Part shown: positions 1-8,515 of the stretch, in pieces | Layout: each line of letters begins with the position of its first letter | How positions within the stretch are numbered: position 1 is the stretch's first letter | Assembly: GCA_036744795.1 (NCBI GenBank) | Contig: DAIOHK010000030.1 | Coordinates: 1 to 28,221 of the forward strand | Direction: 5' to 3' | DNA: 28,221 nt | From: UBA5486 sp036744795 | Lineage (GTDB): Bacteria > Bacillota > UBA4882 > UBA10575 | Position numbers and translations under genes: made by a program | The notes under the pieces: generated by a model | What the model saw: the letters and a program-made list of their open reading frames with translations, nothing else | The model's database searches: none | What the model was told of the DNA's origin: nothing

Positions 1-19
1 ATGTGGTAAAGTAAATCAT
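1..19 (-). CDS. Start of a truncated gene, probably yajC
   Basis: An ATG at 17-19 on the minus strand is preceded by a strong AGGAGG site, with 8 bases between them. It opens a frame reading MIYFTT that runs off the window edge. In many Firmicutes the gene after queA-tgt is yajC, a small membrane partner of the SecDF translocase. That identity rests on gene order only, because six residues cannot prove a family. An extended -10 lies about 60 bases upstream, so the gene may have its own promoter as well as read-through from tgt. Confidence 0.4.
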
Positions 20-75
20 AAAAACATCCTCCTCTGACTTTCAAAATTCGAATTTCCCTTTAATATTCGTAGTAT

Positions 76-84
76 AGTATACCA
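76..84 (-). promoter_or_regulatory. Possible extended -10 promoter before the truncated gene
   Basis: Reading the minus strand, TGG directly precedes TATACT, a TGn-extended -10 box. There is no good -35 hexamer 16-18 bases further up. It lies between tgt and the AGGAGG of the gene at the window edge. A weak call. Confidence 0.25.
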
Positions 85-135
85 CAACCAACAAAAAAAT
101 CCTACAATAGATTATTTTTCAAATAAAGAATTTCC

Positions 136-1245
136 TTACGAACCATAATAATCAAGAAAAAATTCTTTTTTTGCCTGAGTAAATCTACCTTCCAACAAAG
201 AATTACGAATTTTCTCCATCAATCTATGAAGAAAAAACAGATTATGATAACTCACTAAGATTGCTGCCAGTATCTCCCCTGCTTTAAATAAGTGTCTAAG
301 ATAGGCACGAGTATAATTACGACAGGTGGAACAGGAGCATGCTGGATCCAAAGGCGTAAAATCCCTGGCATATTTGGCATTCCTAATAACTACCCTACCC
401 CGACTGGTCATTGCTGTTCCATTCCTGGCGATCCTTGTCGGCAAAACACAGTCAAACATATCGATTCCCCGGGCTACACCTTCCCATAAAGCATCAGGCG
501 AGCCTACCCCCATAAGGTATCTGGGTTTTTCCTCAGGTAGAAGAGGAACAGTATAATCTAATACTTCATACATTAAGCCTTTAGGTTCGCCAACACTTAA
601 CCCTCCTACCGCATATCCGGGGAAATCAAGTGCTACCAACTCCTTCGCACTTTTTTCCCGTAGATCTTGATAGGTAACCCCCTGTACGATCCCGAATAAA
701 GCCTGATCCATTCTATTATGTCTTTCCCGGCACCTAATTGCCCATTTTGTTGTCCGTTCCTGAGCTTCCCGGGCTAAATCATAGGATGAGGGATAGGCAA
801 GGCACTGGTCAAAAGCCATCGCAATATCAGAACCGATATCCATCTGGATCTCCATAACCTTTTCCGGAGTAAATAAGTGAGGGGAGCCATCAATATGCGA
901 ACGGAAAAATACCCCTTCTTCACTTACTTCATTTAATGCCGATAAGCTGAAAACCTGAAAACCGCCGGAATCTGTTAAAATAGCCCCCGGCCAGTTCATA
1001 AAGGAATGAAGTCCACCAGCCTCTTTAATAATATCCTGACCCGGCCGTAGATAAAGGTGATAAGTATTACCCAACAGAATGGTAGTTCCCATTTCCCTCA
1101 AAAGATCGGAACTTACAGCTTTAACTGTAGCTTGAGTACCAACAGGCATAAAAACAGGAGTAGGAATTTCACCATGGGAAGTCGTTAATTTCCCAATTCT
1201 TGCCCGATTCTCCTTTGATTTAAATTCCACCGCAAATTTAAACAT
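136..1245 (-). CDS. tgt: Queuine tRNA-ribosyltransferase (TGT)
   Basis: Exchanges guanine-34 for the queuosine precursor preQ1 in GUN-anticodon tRNAs, in the cytoplasm. The 369-residue protein is full length for bacterial TGT. Visible signatures are the base-recognition segment TDSGGFQ around D92, GGLSVGEPK near 214-222, the catalytic region DMFDCVLPTR at 262-271, and the zinc site C303, C305, C308 and H334. I chose the ATG at 1245 because a perfect AGGAGGT lies 5 bases upstream; the open frame continues nine codons further but those cover the ribosome site. It follows queA by 40 bases, so two consecutive enzymes of queuosine synthesis are co-expressed. No clear terminator follows. Confidence 0.97.
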   Translation of the reverse strand: MFKFAVEFKSKENRARIGKLTTSHGEIPTPVFMPVGTQATVKAVSSDLLREMGTTILLGNTYHLYLRPGQDIIKEAGGLHSFMNWPGAILTDSGGFQVFSLSALNEVSEEGVFFRSHIDGSPHLFTPEKVMEIQMDIGSDIAMAFDQCLAYPSSYDLAREAQERTTKWAIRCRERHNRMDQALFGIVQGVTYQDLREKSAKELVALDFPGYAVGGLSVGEPKGLMYEVLDYTVPLLPEEKPRYLMGVGSPDALWEGVARGIDMFDCVLPTRIARNGTAMTSRGRVVIRNAKYARDFTPLDPACSCSTCRNYTRAYLRHLFKAGEILAAILVSYHNLFFLHRLMEKIRNSLLEGRFTQAKKEFFLDYYGS

Positions 1246-1285
1246 AAAAAACCTCCTGTAAAGAAAGATCAATGTAGCACCCTTA

Positions 1286-2329
1286 TTATATTATCAACAT
1301 TGCATCACCAAAACTAAAAAACCGGTAACGCTCTCGGACAGCTTCCTGATACGCCGTAAGAATTAATTCCCGATCAGCAAACGCAGAAACCAGCATCAAT
1401 AGAGTGGAACGGGGAAGATGAAAATTAGTCACCAGGCCATCCAACACCTTAAATTTATAACCGGGATAGATAAAAATATCTGTCCAACCTGATCCAGGGT
1501 TAATCGTTCCCTCTTCATTGCCCATTGTCTCAAGAGTCCGGGCAGTTGTAGTCCCTACCGCAATCACCCGATGGTCTGCAGCTTTGACTCTTGCTACCTC
1601 TAAAGCAAGTTCTTTGCTGATCTGAAAATACTCAGAATGCATCTGGTGTTCTTCAACATTTTCAACCTTTACTGGACGAAATGTTCCCAAACCTACATGA
1701 AGTGTAAGAAGCCCGGTTCTAATTCCTTTTTCTTTAATCTTTCCCAATAAATCAGCGGTAAAATGCAAACCAGCAGTAGGGGCAGCAACCGAACCTTCCT
1801 CCTTAGCATATATGGTTTGGTAGCGTTCTCTATTCTGGAGTGGTGCCTTTATATAAGGGGGTAAAGGAACCTCCCCCAATTCATTGATGCTTTTCCTTAA
1901 AACCGCACCTTGTTGATTAAAACGTAAAATTCTTCCCCCAAAAGTAGTTCGCTCTTTTGTAATTGCTTCCAGTTCTTCCTTGCCACCAAAGTATATTTTC
2001 TGCCCCGGGCGGATCTTTCGCCCCGGCCGAACTAGTGCTTCCCAGGAATCTTCAGTAACTGCTCGCAATAATAGAACTTCAGTTTTTCCTCCACCAGGTA
2101 ATCTTTTACCCCATAACCGGGCTGGTATAACTCGTGTATCATTAAAGATCATTAAATCCCCCGGTTCCAGCCATTCTAGAATTTCAGGGAATTGAGTATG
2201 ATGAATGCTTCTATTATCTCTCTCTACCACCATTAAACGAGATTGGTCTCTCTTTTCCAGTGGTTGCTGGGCTATAAGTTCCTCTGGAAGTTCGTAATCA
2301 AAATCCTCCACCCTCAAACTCTCACTCAT
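1286..2329 (-). CDS. queA: S-adenosylmethionine:tRNA ribosyltransferase-isomerase
   Basis: Transfers and isomerises the ribosyl part of S-adenosylmethionine onto preQ1 in tRNA to give epoxyqueuosine, the step after TGT. The 347 residues are normal for QueA. The family is recognised from the N-terminal FDYELPEELIAQQP, the FNDTRVIPARL segment, SVAAPTAGLHFT in the middle, LHVGLGTFRPV and the C-terminal GLVTNFHLPRSTLLMLVSA. The start overlaps the end of rsgI by 8 bases, with a GGGG ribosome site inside rsgI, so the genes are translationally linked. Followed by tgt. Confidence 0.97.
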   Translation of the reverse strand: MSESLRVEDFDYELPEELIAQQPLEKRDQSRLMVVERDNRSIHHTQFPEILEWLEPGDLMIFNDTRVIPARLWGKRLPGGGKTEVLLLRAVTEDSWEALVRPGRKIRPGQKIYFGGKEELEAITKERTTFGGRILRFNQQGAVLRKSINELGEVPLPPYIKAPLQNRERYQTIYAKEEGSVAAPTAGLHFTADLLGKIKEKGIRTGLLTLHVGLGTFRPVKVENVEEHQMHSEYFQISKELALEVARVKAADHRVIAVGTTTARTLETMGNEEGTINPGSGWTDIFIYPGYKFKVLDGLVTNFHLPRSTLLMLVSAFADRELILTAYQEAVRERYRFFSFGDAMLII

Positions 2330-2903
2330 CCCTTTTCCCCTTTTTTCCCTTTTTCTCCTTTTTAACCTTACCCCTATTACCTGGTTTTTTACCAGTCTCT
2401 TTCCAATGTTCCTTTTTTTCTTTTATTGTTTTAAGATCTTTCATATCTTTTGTTTTCTTTTGTACAACGGTTGTTTTAAGCGTGTTTTCAGATTTTTTTG
2501 TTTCAGAATCTTTTATCGTTGTCAATCTAGATGAGAACAAATTCTGGTACCTGGTTTTCTCCTTATTTTCTAAAAAAAGCATTGTAGATGTATTTGAAAT
2601 TAACGATTCTTCTTCCTTCCTATCTTCTACTACTTTACTGTGAGGCTGCGGAAAATTAGAACCCGCACCAATAGTTACTCCCGGGTTAAAAAAAGCCTGA
2701 GTCAAAATAAAAAAAACAAAAAACAAACCAATTAATAGGGAGCCTTTGATTTTGTTTCCAGCATTAATAACAGAACCATACACTTCCTCCCCTATGGCGG
2801 AGTATGTATCTAACCTGACCCTTTGAAAGACTCCTTGTTTGGTCAAGATAATACCTTCGTTTCCCTCCATCGTTTCCAATAAAAAACCTTTGGCCAGCTT
2901 CAT
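2322..2903 (-). CDS. rsgI: RsgI-type membrane anti-sigma factor, short form
   Basis: Predicted partner that holds SigI inactive at the membrane. Residues 1 to about 55 match the RsgI N-terminal domain in pattern (KGFLLETMEGNEGIILTKQG). One hydrophobic helix follows near residues 57-73. About 120 outer residues are rich in Lys and Glu and end in a very basic stretch. I see neither the conserved outer middle domain usual in RsgI nor any carbohydrate-binding or hydrolase module, so the outside part is minimal. The ATG at 2903 is chosen for its AAGGTGAT site; the frame runs 18 codons further up, overlapping sigI. It begins 13 bases after sigI, and its end overlaps queA. The family call rests on the N-terminal domain and the sigI neighbour. 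Confidence 0.8.
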   Translation of the reverse strand: MKLAKGFLLETMEGNEGIILTKQGVFQRVRLDTYSAIGEEVYGSVINAGNKIKGSLLIGLFFVFFILTQAFFNPGVTIGAGSNFPQPHSKVVEDRKEEESLISNTSTMLFLENKEKTRYQNLFSSRLTTIKDSETKKSENTLKTTVVQKKTKDMKDLKTIKEKKEHWKETGKKPGNRGKVKKEKKGKKGKRDE

Positions 2904-2916
2904 AGGATCACCTTTC

Positions 2917-3663
2917 TTATTGAACTTTAATATAATCGGAGAGATAAGGAAAATCACCTGTCTTTAAAAGGCATAGAGCAACCAAAAATAAGCGATGACG
3001 CCTCAGCGTCTTTCTTGATAAACCAAACTTTTTCGTCATCCAGCTGTAAAGCAATGATCCGTCTTTCATAATCATTGCTAGAGCCGGAGGGTAATTAATA
3101 ATCTCTTCCGCTATGTAAAATAAGTTTTCCCTGGTATCTCTATGTTTTGGGGAAGATTCAACAAGTTGATTCAGGGTAATCCCGAATTGTGCAAGAATTC
3201 GTTTAAGCTCTTCGATCTCTGCTCTCCGATCGTATATCTCCATCTCCTTCTGATAGACTATCTGGGAACCAATAACAATTACCTTCGGTTCTTCCTCCTC
3301 ATAATCTTCCGGAGATTGAAAACCACTCAAAGGTATCTCCTTTTCTTTGTGGCGTTGTTTTCGAAAATAATCAATCAATCGCCGTCTAATCACTATATTG
3401 GCGAAAGCAAGAAAAGAACACCTTTTAGCTGGACTAAAATTATCAATTGCCTCATTAAATGCGATTAAGGCCACACTATACTCATCATCACTAGTCGGAT
3501 CTAAATATCTTTTGCTGGTTACCGCCGCTACCCGCATGATAAAAGGGGAATATTCTTTAATCAGAGTCTCTCTAGCATTAGAATCACCTTTTTTGGCCTG
3601 TATTAATAAAAAAGTTAGTCTCTCTTGTCCGGAATCCATCTGTAATCTGCATTCTTGTTTCAC
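2917..3663 (-). CDS. sigI: RNA polymerase sigma factor SigI
   Basis: Alternative sigma factor of the SigI family, which in Bacillus answers heat and envelope stress and in cellulolytic Clostridia answers extracellular polysaccharide through RsgI. The 248-residue protein has a region-2 core (LIKEYSPFIMRVAAVTSKRY, then SVALIAFNEAIDNF and FANIVIRRRLIDYFRKQ). The SigI-specific C-terminal domain contains LSRKTLRRHRLFLVALCLL and GDFPYLSDYIK. The start is a GTG with TTAGGAG nine bases upstream; an in-frame ATG eight codons later has a poorer site. The rsgI gene follows after 13 bases. It lies 52 bases behind era, so it may be transcribed with the yqfC-era train or from its own promoter, which I could not locate. 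Confidence 0.93.
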   Translation of the reverse strand: MKQECRLQMDSGQERLTFLLIQAKKGDSNARETLIKEYSPFIMRVAAVTSKRYLDPTSDDEYSVALIAFNEAIDNFSPAKRCSFLAFANIVIRRRLIDYFRKQRHKEKEIPLSGFQSPEDYEEEEPKVIVIGSQIVYQKEMEIYDRRAEIEELKRILAQFGITLNQLVESSPKHRDTRENLFYIAEEIINYPPALAMIMKDGSLLYSWMTKKFGLSRKTLRRHRLFLVALCLLKTGDFPYLSDYIKVQ

Positions 3664-3715
3664 CTAATGCAACTCCTAACCATCTAACCGGCAGATAAAG
3701 CAGATTAATCCTAAT

Positions 3716-4615
3716 CTATTTGCTTTGTTCTGTTTCTGTATATCCTAATTCCCGTAGTACAGAAAGAGAATTTCGCCAGTCCTTTTTAGTCTTAACCCAT
3801 AGATCAAGATAAATAGGTTTTCCTAAAAAAACCTCCACCTTTTTACGGGATTCTTTTCCAATCCTCTTAAGAAGACTGCCGCCCTTACCAATTATAATTT
3901 TCTTCTGAGAATCTCTTTCTACAAGGATAATAGCTCGAATATAAATTTTACCATTTAAGCGTTCCTCAATCTCTTCAATAACCACTGCCGTAGAATGGGG
4001 GACTTCCTGTTCAGTAAGGTTCAAAATCTCTTCCCGGATAAATTCAGAGATAATAAAAGTTTCTGAGCGGTCGGTAAGCATCCCTTCAGGATAGTATTGA
4101 GGCCCTACCGGCAACATTGACTTCATTTTTTCTAAAAGTTCCGAAAGTCCCTTTCCTTTTAGTGCTGAAATTTTTACCCAGGGCCATTCTTCCACTCCTA
4201 CCTTAGAAAGAAACTCCTCTGGATTAAAATCCGGTTTTAAATCTATTTTATTAAAAGCTACTAAAACATCAACCTTACTATTTTTTAAAACTTCAGCCAC
4301 CCACTGGTCACCTTTTCCAGCAAGTTGTGTGGAATCAACTAACCATAAAACCAAATCAACCAATGGGATAGTACTACGAGCCACCTTATTCATTTCTTTA
4401 CCCAATTGATGCAATGGTTTATGTAAGCCTGGGGTATCATAAAAAATTAGCTGCGCATCTTCAGTAGTAAGAATCATTCTTACCCTTTCCCTTGTGGTCT
4501 GGGGTTTATCTGAAACAATCATCAGTTTTTCTCCGGCCAGGGCATTAGTCAAAGTTGATTTACCCGTATTAGGCCGGCCCATGATTCCTACAAAACCGGA
4601 ACGAAATTCTTTCAT
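3716..4615 (-). CDS. era: GTPase Era
   Basis: Ras-like GTPase with an RNA-binding KH domain that binds the 3' end of 16S rRNA during small-subunit assembly. The protein is about 299 residues, the usual size. G1 is GRPNTGKS, followed by TTRERV (G2 area), DTPG (G3), NKID (G4) and SALKG (G5). The KH domain carries IIGKGGSLLKRIGKESRKKVE. Two consecutive ATGs exist. GGGAG is 3 bases from the first and 6 from the second, so I start at the second (4615). cdd lies just upstream, as in Bacillus. Confidence 0.97.
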   Translation of the reverse strand: MKEFRSGFVGIMGRPNTGKSTLTNALAGEKLMIVSDKPQTTRERVRMILTTEDAQLIFYDTPGLHKPLHQLGKEMNKVARSTIPLVDLVLWLVDSTQLAGKGDQWVAEVLKNSKVDVLVAFNKIDLKPDFNPEEFLSKVGVEEWPWVKISALKGKGLSELLEKMKSMLPVGPQYYPEGMLTDRSETFIISEFIREEILNLTEQEVPHSTAVVIEEIEERLNGKIYIRAIILVERDSQKKIIIGKGGSLLKRIGKESRKKVEVFLGKPIYLDLWVKTKKDWRNSLSVLRELGYTETEQSK

Positions 4616-4640
4616 CATCTTCTCCCTATAACCTTTGTAA

Positions 4641-5069
4641 TTACTTTAAATACTCTTTATCAAAAGCTCTTGGTAAATACTCATCTAAACTTCCCACTTC
4701 CACTTTTCCCTGGATATTTCCCATAATCAATGGAAGCTCAGGAGCAAATTCAGCCAGAAATTGCCGGCAAATTCCACAAGGTGACCCTGGTTCCTTGCTA
4801 TCAGCAACTACTGCCAGAGCAAGAAACTGATCTTCTCCTTCAGATACTGCCTTAACAGCAGCCACTCGTTCAGCACAGATGGTTGCTCCGTATGAAACAT
4901 TTTCAATATTAGCCCCCCGGAAAATCCGACCGCTGCTGGTCAAGAGTGCTGCCCCCACCTGATATCCGGAATAAGGGGCATAGGCTTTTGTTCTAGCTTC
5001 CTTTGCCTCTGTTAATAAGATTTTCATCTTTTCCTCAGATACTTTGGATAAAACATTTTTTTCTTTCAT
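4641..5069 (-). CDS. cdd: Cytidine deaminase
   Basis: Hydrolytic deamination of cytidine and deoxycytidine to uridine and deoxyuridine for pyrimidine salvage. The 142-residue protein fits the small tetrameric zinc type. Zinc ligands are visible in the TICAERVA motif (Cys, with the catalytic Glu) and in SPCGICRQ (two Cys), and YSGYQVGAALLT is the usual substrate segment. The open frame includes an extra GTG codon upstream; I prefer the ATG at 5069 because GGGGTGA is then about 7 bases away. It lies 16 bases behind the lipid kinase-phosphatase fusion, in the standard Firmicute order. Confidence 0.96.
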   Translation of the reverse strand: MKEKNVLSKVSEEKMKILLTEAKEARTKAYAPYSGYQVGAALLTSSGRIFRGANIENVSYGATICAERVAAVKAVSEGEDQFLALAVVADSKEPGSPCGICRQFLAEFAPELPLIMGNIQGKVEVGSLDEYLPRAFDKEYLK

Positions 5070-5085
5070 CACTTTTCACCCCGAC

Positions 5086-5784
5086 TTATTGATAAAGTTG
5101 AAAAATAAGTAGAGTAAGAAGAATTCCCAGAAGGCTTCCGATAATTACCTCTAAGAGGCTATGAATTTTACCTTCAACACGACTTTGAGCCACCATCAGA
5201 CTGAGAATCAATACAAAACTGGCAACCACTCCATCCCGACTAATTAGAATAATAGCCGTAGATAGAGCAAAAGCTACTGCTGCATGGCCACTTGGCATTC
5301 CACCAGAAAAGGGGCGGCCGGTCTTAGTATAAATCTTAAAAAGTATCACACTCAAAATAACAATAAACAAAGCAATAATAGTAATATGAGCTGGGGAAGT
5401 TCTAATGTTTTCAATCACCTTAGGTAAAACCGGAGTCAATTTAGGGAAAAAAACAATATAGCCTGTAACCAACGAGTTTAGTGCTGCTAAGAGAACAGCT
5501 CCAGCAGCTACATCCTTGGCAATCGCCGCCAGGGGATGATATTCCTGGGTAATCAGGTCAATGGTTACTTCAATTGCTGTATTAATTGCTTCGGCAAACA
5601 AAACAAGAATAATCGAAAAGAAAACCAACAATAATTCAAATTTAGATATATGTAACCAGAGACTGGCAAATAGAACAAGAATGGTGATAAAAAAATGAAT
5701 ACGCATGTTTTTCTGCGTACGGTAACAGTATACCAGCCCGTCAATGGCACAATTAAAACTTTCTAGTAGATTCTTATTCCCCAT
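5086..5784 (-). CDS. Undecaprenol/diacylglycerol kinase fused to PAP2 phosphatase
   Basis: A two-domain membrane protein of 232 residues. Residues 1-110 are a DgkA-type kinase with EAINTAIE at 65-72 and AKDVAAGAV at 89-97, the family's active-site segments. Residues 130-232 form a PAP2 phosphatase with K150-x6-R157-P158, PSGH at 164-167, and SR at 201-202 followed by H208 and E212. The last position is usually Asp. In Gram-positive bacteria DgkA-type enzymes mostly phosphorylate undecaprenol, and PAP2 enzymes remove phosphate from undecaprenyl pyrophosphate or related lipids, so the fusion probably handles the cell-wall lipid carrier. That substrate is inferred. The ybeY stop codon directly abuts its ATG. 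Confidence 0.9.
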   Translation of the reverse strand: MGNKNLLESFNCAIDGLVYCYRTQKNMRIHFFITILVLFASLWLHISKFELLLVFFSIILVLFAEAINTAIEVTIDLITQEYHPLAAIAKDVAAGAVLLAALNSLVTGYIVFFPKLTPVLPKVIENIRTSPAHITIIALFIVILSVILFKIYTKTGRPFSGGMPSGHAAVAFALSTAIILISRDGVVASFVLILSLMVAQSRVEGKIHSLLEVIIGSLLGILLTLLIFQLYQ

Positions 5785-6255
5785 TTACCGGCTCCATCCT
5801 CCCTTGGCCAAAAACTCTTCTTCTTTCTCTCTCATCAATTTTCTTTCAATTTCATTCTGATGATCATAACCTAAAAGATGGAGCAGGCCATGGGCCGCTA
5901 AATAATGTAATTCCCGTTCAAAAGAGTGCCCATAATCCTTGGCTTGTTCTTGAGCACGGGGTACACAGATTATAACATCACCAAGCAGTTCAGGAGGCCT
6001 ATCCTCTTGATCTGTAAATTGTTCGGCAGGTTCATCTCCTTCCTCTAAAGCAAAAGAGAGAACATCTGTGGGGGCATCCATTCCCCGGTAATCCCGGTTT
6101 AACTGTTGTATACAATTATAATCTGCAAGTGTTAACCCTACCTCAGCTTGTTTCTTCCCATGAGCAGAGAGAATAATTTCCCCCAGAGAAGAAAGAGAGT
6201 TGATCGTCTTTTCGCCAATCTCCGGAAAATCCGGATTATTAACTATTACCCCCAT
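5785..6255 (-). CDS. ybeY: Endoribonuclease YbeY (16S rRNA maturation)
   Basis: Metal-dependent RNase for 16S rRNA 3'-end maturation and ribosome quality control. The zinc motif HGLLHLLGYDH is intact, with H122, H126 and H132, and NRDYRGMDAPTDVLSF precedes it as in the family. At 156 residues it is normal length. It overlaps the end of pgpH by 17 bases and abuts the kinase-phosphatase gene, so translational coupling is likely. Confidence 0.96.
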   Translation of the reverse strand: MGVIVNNPDFPEIGEKTINSLSSLGEIILSAHGKKQAEVGLTLADYNCIQQLNRDYRGMDAPTDVLSFALEEGDEPAEQFTDQEDRPPELLGDVIICVPRAQEQAKDYGHSFERELHYLAAHGLLHLLGYDHQNEIERKLMREKEEEFLAKGGWSR

Positions 6256-8479
6256 TATTCTTCTTCCTTTCCATTGTACCTACTTCCGGATATTCAATCC
6301 GATGGTGAAATATTCCGCCCAACACTTTTAAGAATGCGGTTTTAATCTTATCTAAATCACGCAAAGTAAGGTTTGCTTCATCTAATTGTCCCGATTCTAA
6401 TCTTTCTTTAAGAATCTTATCCACAAGTGCCTCTAAACGAGCAGATGATGGTTTGCTCATCGCCCTGGCAGCAGCTTCTACTGAATCAGCAAGCATTACT
6501 AAAGCTGCTTCTTTAGAACGAGGTTTCGGACCGGGATAAGAAAAATCGCTCTTCCTTATGGTCTCCTTTTCTTCCTCAAGATTCTCCGAAGCCTTTTGGA
6601 AAAAGTATCGGACTAAATCAGTTCCATGATGTTGTTCAATAATATCAATAATACATTGAGGTACTCCATAGCTTCTGGCCAGTTCCACCCCATCACGGAC
6701 ATGAGAAGTGATAATTAAGGTACTTAGATTAGGAGAAATTTTTTCGTGGGGATTATCATTAGCAATCTGGTTTTCCACAAAAAAGTAAGGCCTTCGTAAT
6801 TTACCTATATCATGATAGTAGGAACCAACTCTTACCAGGAGGCTATCGGCATTAATTACATCGGCAGCCGCTTCTGCCAGATTCCCCACAAGAATACTAT
6901 GGTGATAAGTTCCAGGTGCTTCAATCAACAGACGCTTCAGTAATGGCAGATTAGGGTTTGCCATCTCCAAAATACTTAAGGGCGAGGTTAAGCCAAAAAG
7001 ATGTTCCAGAAAAGGAAGAAACCCGTTAGCCAATGCTGTTGAGAGAATTCCATTAAACCCGGCAACCATCGCAAACCCTAATTGAGTTCCTAGCCTTTTA
7101 GCACCAAAAAGAAACCCAATCGTGATTACGGTAAATAGATTAATTCCTGATAATATTAACCCCATCCGGATCATTTCTTTTCTCTGTGTTATATTGATCA
7201 TACTATAAATCGAGACAGCACCACTAATAAAATAAAAGACCGTTAATGAAAGGTTAAAATCCAGGATCACACCAATCAGCAAACTGAGTATGGTAGTAAC
7301 TACCCAGGCCAATTGTGGATCACTAAGGAAGGATAAGACTATTCCCGCAAATGAAAGCGGTATAAGATACTCTATCCATTCCAAATTCATAAGGCTCATC
7401 GCCTTAGCTACCGCTAAAACTACAAGTGCAACCAATGCTACAAGATACAGTTGGCGTTCTTCTTTCAAAAAATCCCGTTTAAAGAAATAGATATAGAACA
7501 GGCAGATCCCCATCAATATTAAAGAGAATATTGTCAAACTAAAGAAAATAATTACCCGATTTCCTCGATTTTCAATTAAAGCTAGATCCCGAAGGATCTG
7601 AATATGCTCATTGGTGACAATATCCCCTTCCCTGAGTATCAAATTACCTCTTTCAATCTTGGCAGGAATGACCTTCCTTCTTGCTTCCTCTTGTAACTGC
7701 CGGATCTTCAGTTCATCTCTGGTCAAATTAGAAAAGACCATGTTCTCCAGGAAGTTCCGGATCAACTGCTTGTCCTGAGGTAAAATAAGAAATTCTTCAT
7801 CATTGATGTACTGAGCAAGATTGGTTCTAATCGTATTTATATTTTGCGGACTAATCTTCTCCTCTGTCTCCAGGGATACATAGACCTGACGAAAACTTTT
7901 TTTCATCCGCTCATAATCTTCTGCTGGTAAAATCAGAACCTCTTTAATCGTTTCTACAGAAAAATCAATAAACTTCTCATCGATATTTATTAGTTTCTGG
8001 CGGACTGCCAATAAAAACTGTTCTGAGGGGGCTTCCTCATTACTCTCCAGAATGCTCCGGAGTTTCTCTCTTTCCTCATCAAAGACAGTAAAAACATTGC
8101 TAAACTGATTACTAGCTTTTACTCCCGCCTCAATACTGATCATCTGATACTCTGGCTTGTTTTTTGCTTCCTCCACTGCCCGATCGGCAGCTTGATTCAT
8201 TAATTCTTTAGTCTTTTCAGTATTAACAACCGTTCGTGGTGCTCTAATATCTTCACCAATATAAGGTTCTCCCAACTGAACATGGATAACCTGAGGAACT
8301 AAATCAATTTGAAGAATAGCAACTAAGGCTATGAAACTGGTAAATATTAGAATTTTTTCCCGTATGGCCTTACGGGAAAAGAAACGTCGTAACAATAATA
8401 ACCTGGAGCTGAAATTCCTTTTCTTTCGATTTTTCTTTCCTAAATTTTTCTCTGGGAGGTGAAAATCCTTATTTCCCAT
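6239..8479 (-). CDS. pgpH: c-di-AMP phosphodiesterase PgpH (7TM-HD family)
   Basis: Membrane phosphodiesterase of the YqfF/PgpH family, which hydrolyses cyclic di-AMP. Of 746 residues, 1-40 are a basic cytoplasmic tail, one membrane helix lies near 43-60, and residues 65-305 form the extracellular 7TMR-HDED sensor. Several membrane helices run from about 308 to 490. The cytoplasmic HD domain has H527, the H556-D557 pair in YYHDIGKLRRPYFF, H593 and H617-H618. GGAGG lies seven bases before the ATG. It sits between phoH and ybeY as in Bacillus yqfE-yqfF-yqfG. The HD residues look intact, so I expect an active enzyme. Confidence 0.95.
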   Translation of the reverse strand: MGNKDFHLPEKNLGKKNRKKRNFSSRLLLLRRFFSRKAIREKILIFTSFIALVAILQIDLVPQVIHVQLGEPYIGEDIRAPRTVVNTEKTKELMNQAADRAVEEAKNKPEYQMISIEAGVKASNQFSNVFTVFDEEREKLRSILESNEEAPSEQFLLAVRQKLINIDEKFIDFSVETIKEVLILPAEDYERMKKSFRQVYVSLETEEKISPQNINTIRTNLAQYINDEEFLILPQDKQLIRNFLENMVFSNLTRDELKIRQLQEEARRKVIPAKIERGNLILREGDIVTNEHIQILRDLALIENRGNRVIIFFSLTIFSLILMGICLFYIYFFKRDFLKEERQLYLVALVALVVLAVAKAMSLMNLEWIEYLIPLSFAGIVLSFLSDPQLAWVVTTILSLLIGVILDFNLSLTVFYFISGAVSIYSMINITQRKEMIRMGLILSGINLFTVITIGFLFGAKRLGTQLGFAMVAGFNGILSTALANGFLPFLEHLFGLTSPLSILEMANPNLPLLKRLLIEAPGTYHHSILVGNLAEAAADVINADSLLVRVGSYYHDIGKLRRPYFFVENQIANDNPHEKISPNLSTLIITSHVRDGVELARSYGVPQCIIDIIEQHHGTDLVRYFFQKASENLEEEKETIRKSDFSYPGPKPRSKEAALVMLADSVEAAARAMSKPSSARLEALVDKILKERLESGQLDEANLTLRDLDKIKTAFLKVLGGIFHHRIEYPEVGTMERKKNNGGNS

Positions 8480-8515
8480 ATCTAGGCCTCCTTCATGTTA
8501 AGAGCCTTTTCCTCC

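Noticed and set aside
3664..3715. AGATTA/TAATCT dyad between era and sigI as a terminator
   Set aside because: Six base pairs, no GC-rich core and no T-run.
5565..5750. Second frame inside the kinase-phosphatase gene, with hydrophobic residues
   Set aside because: The hydrophobicity reflects the membrane helices of the real gene read out of frame. No start signal.
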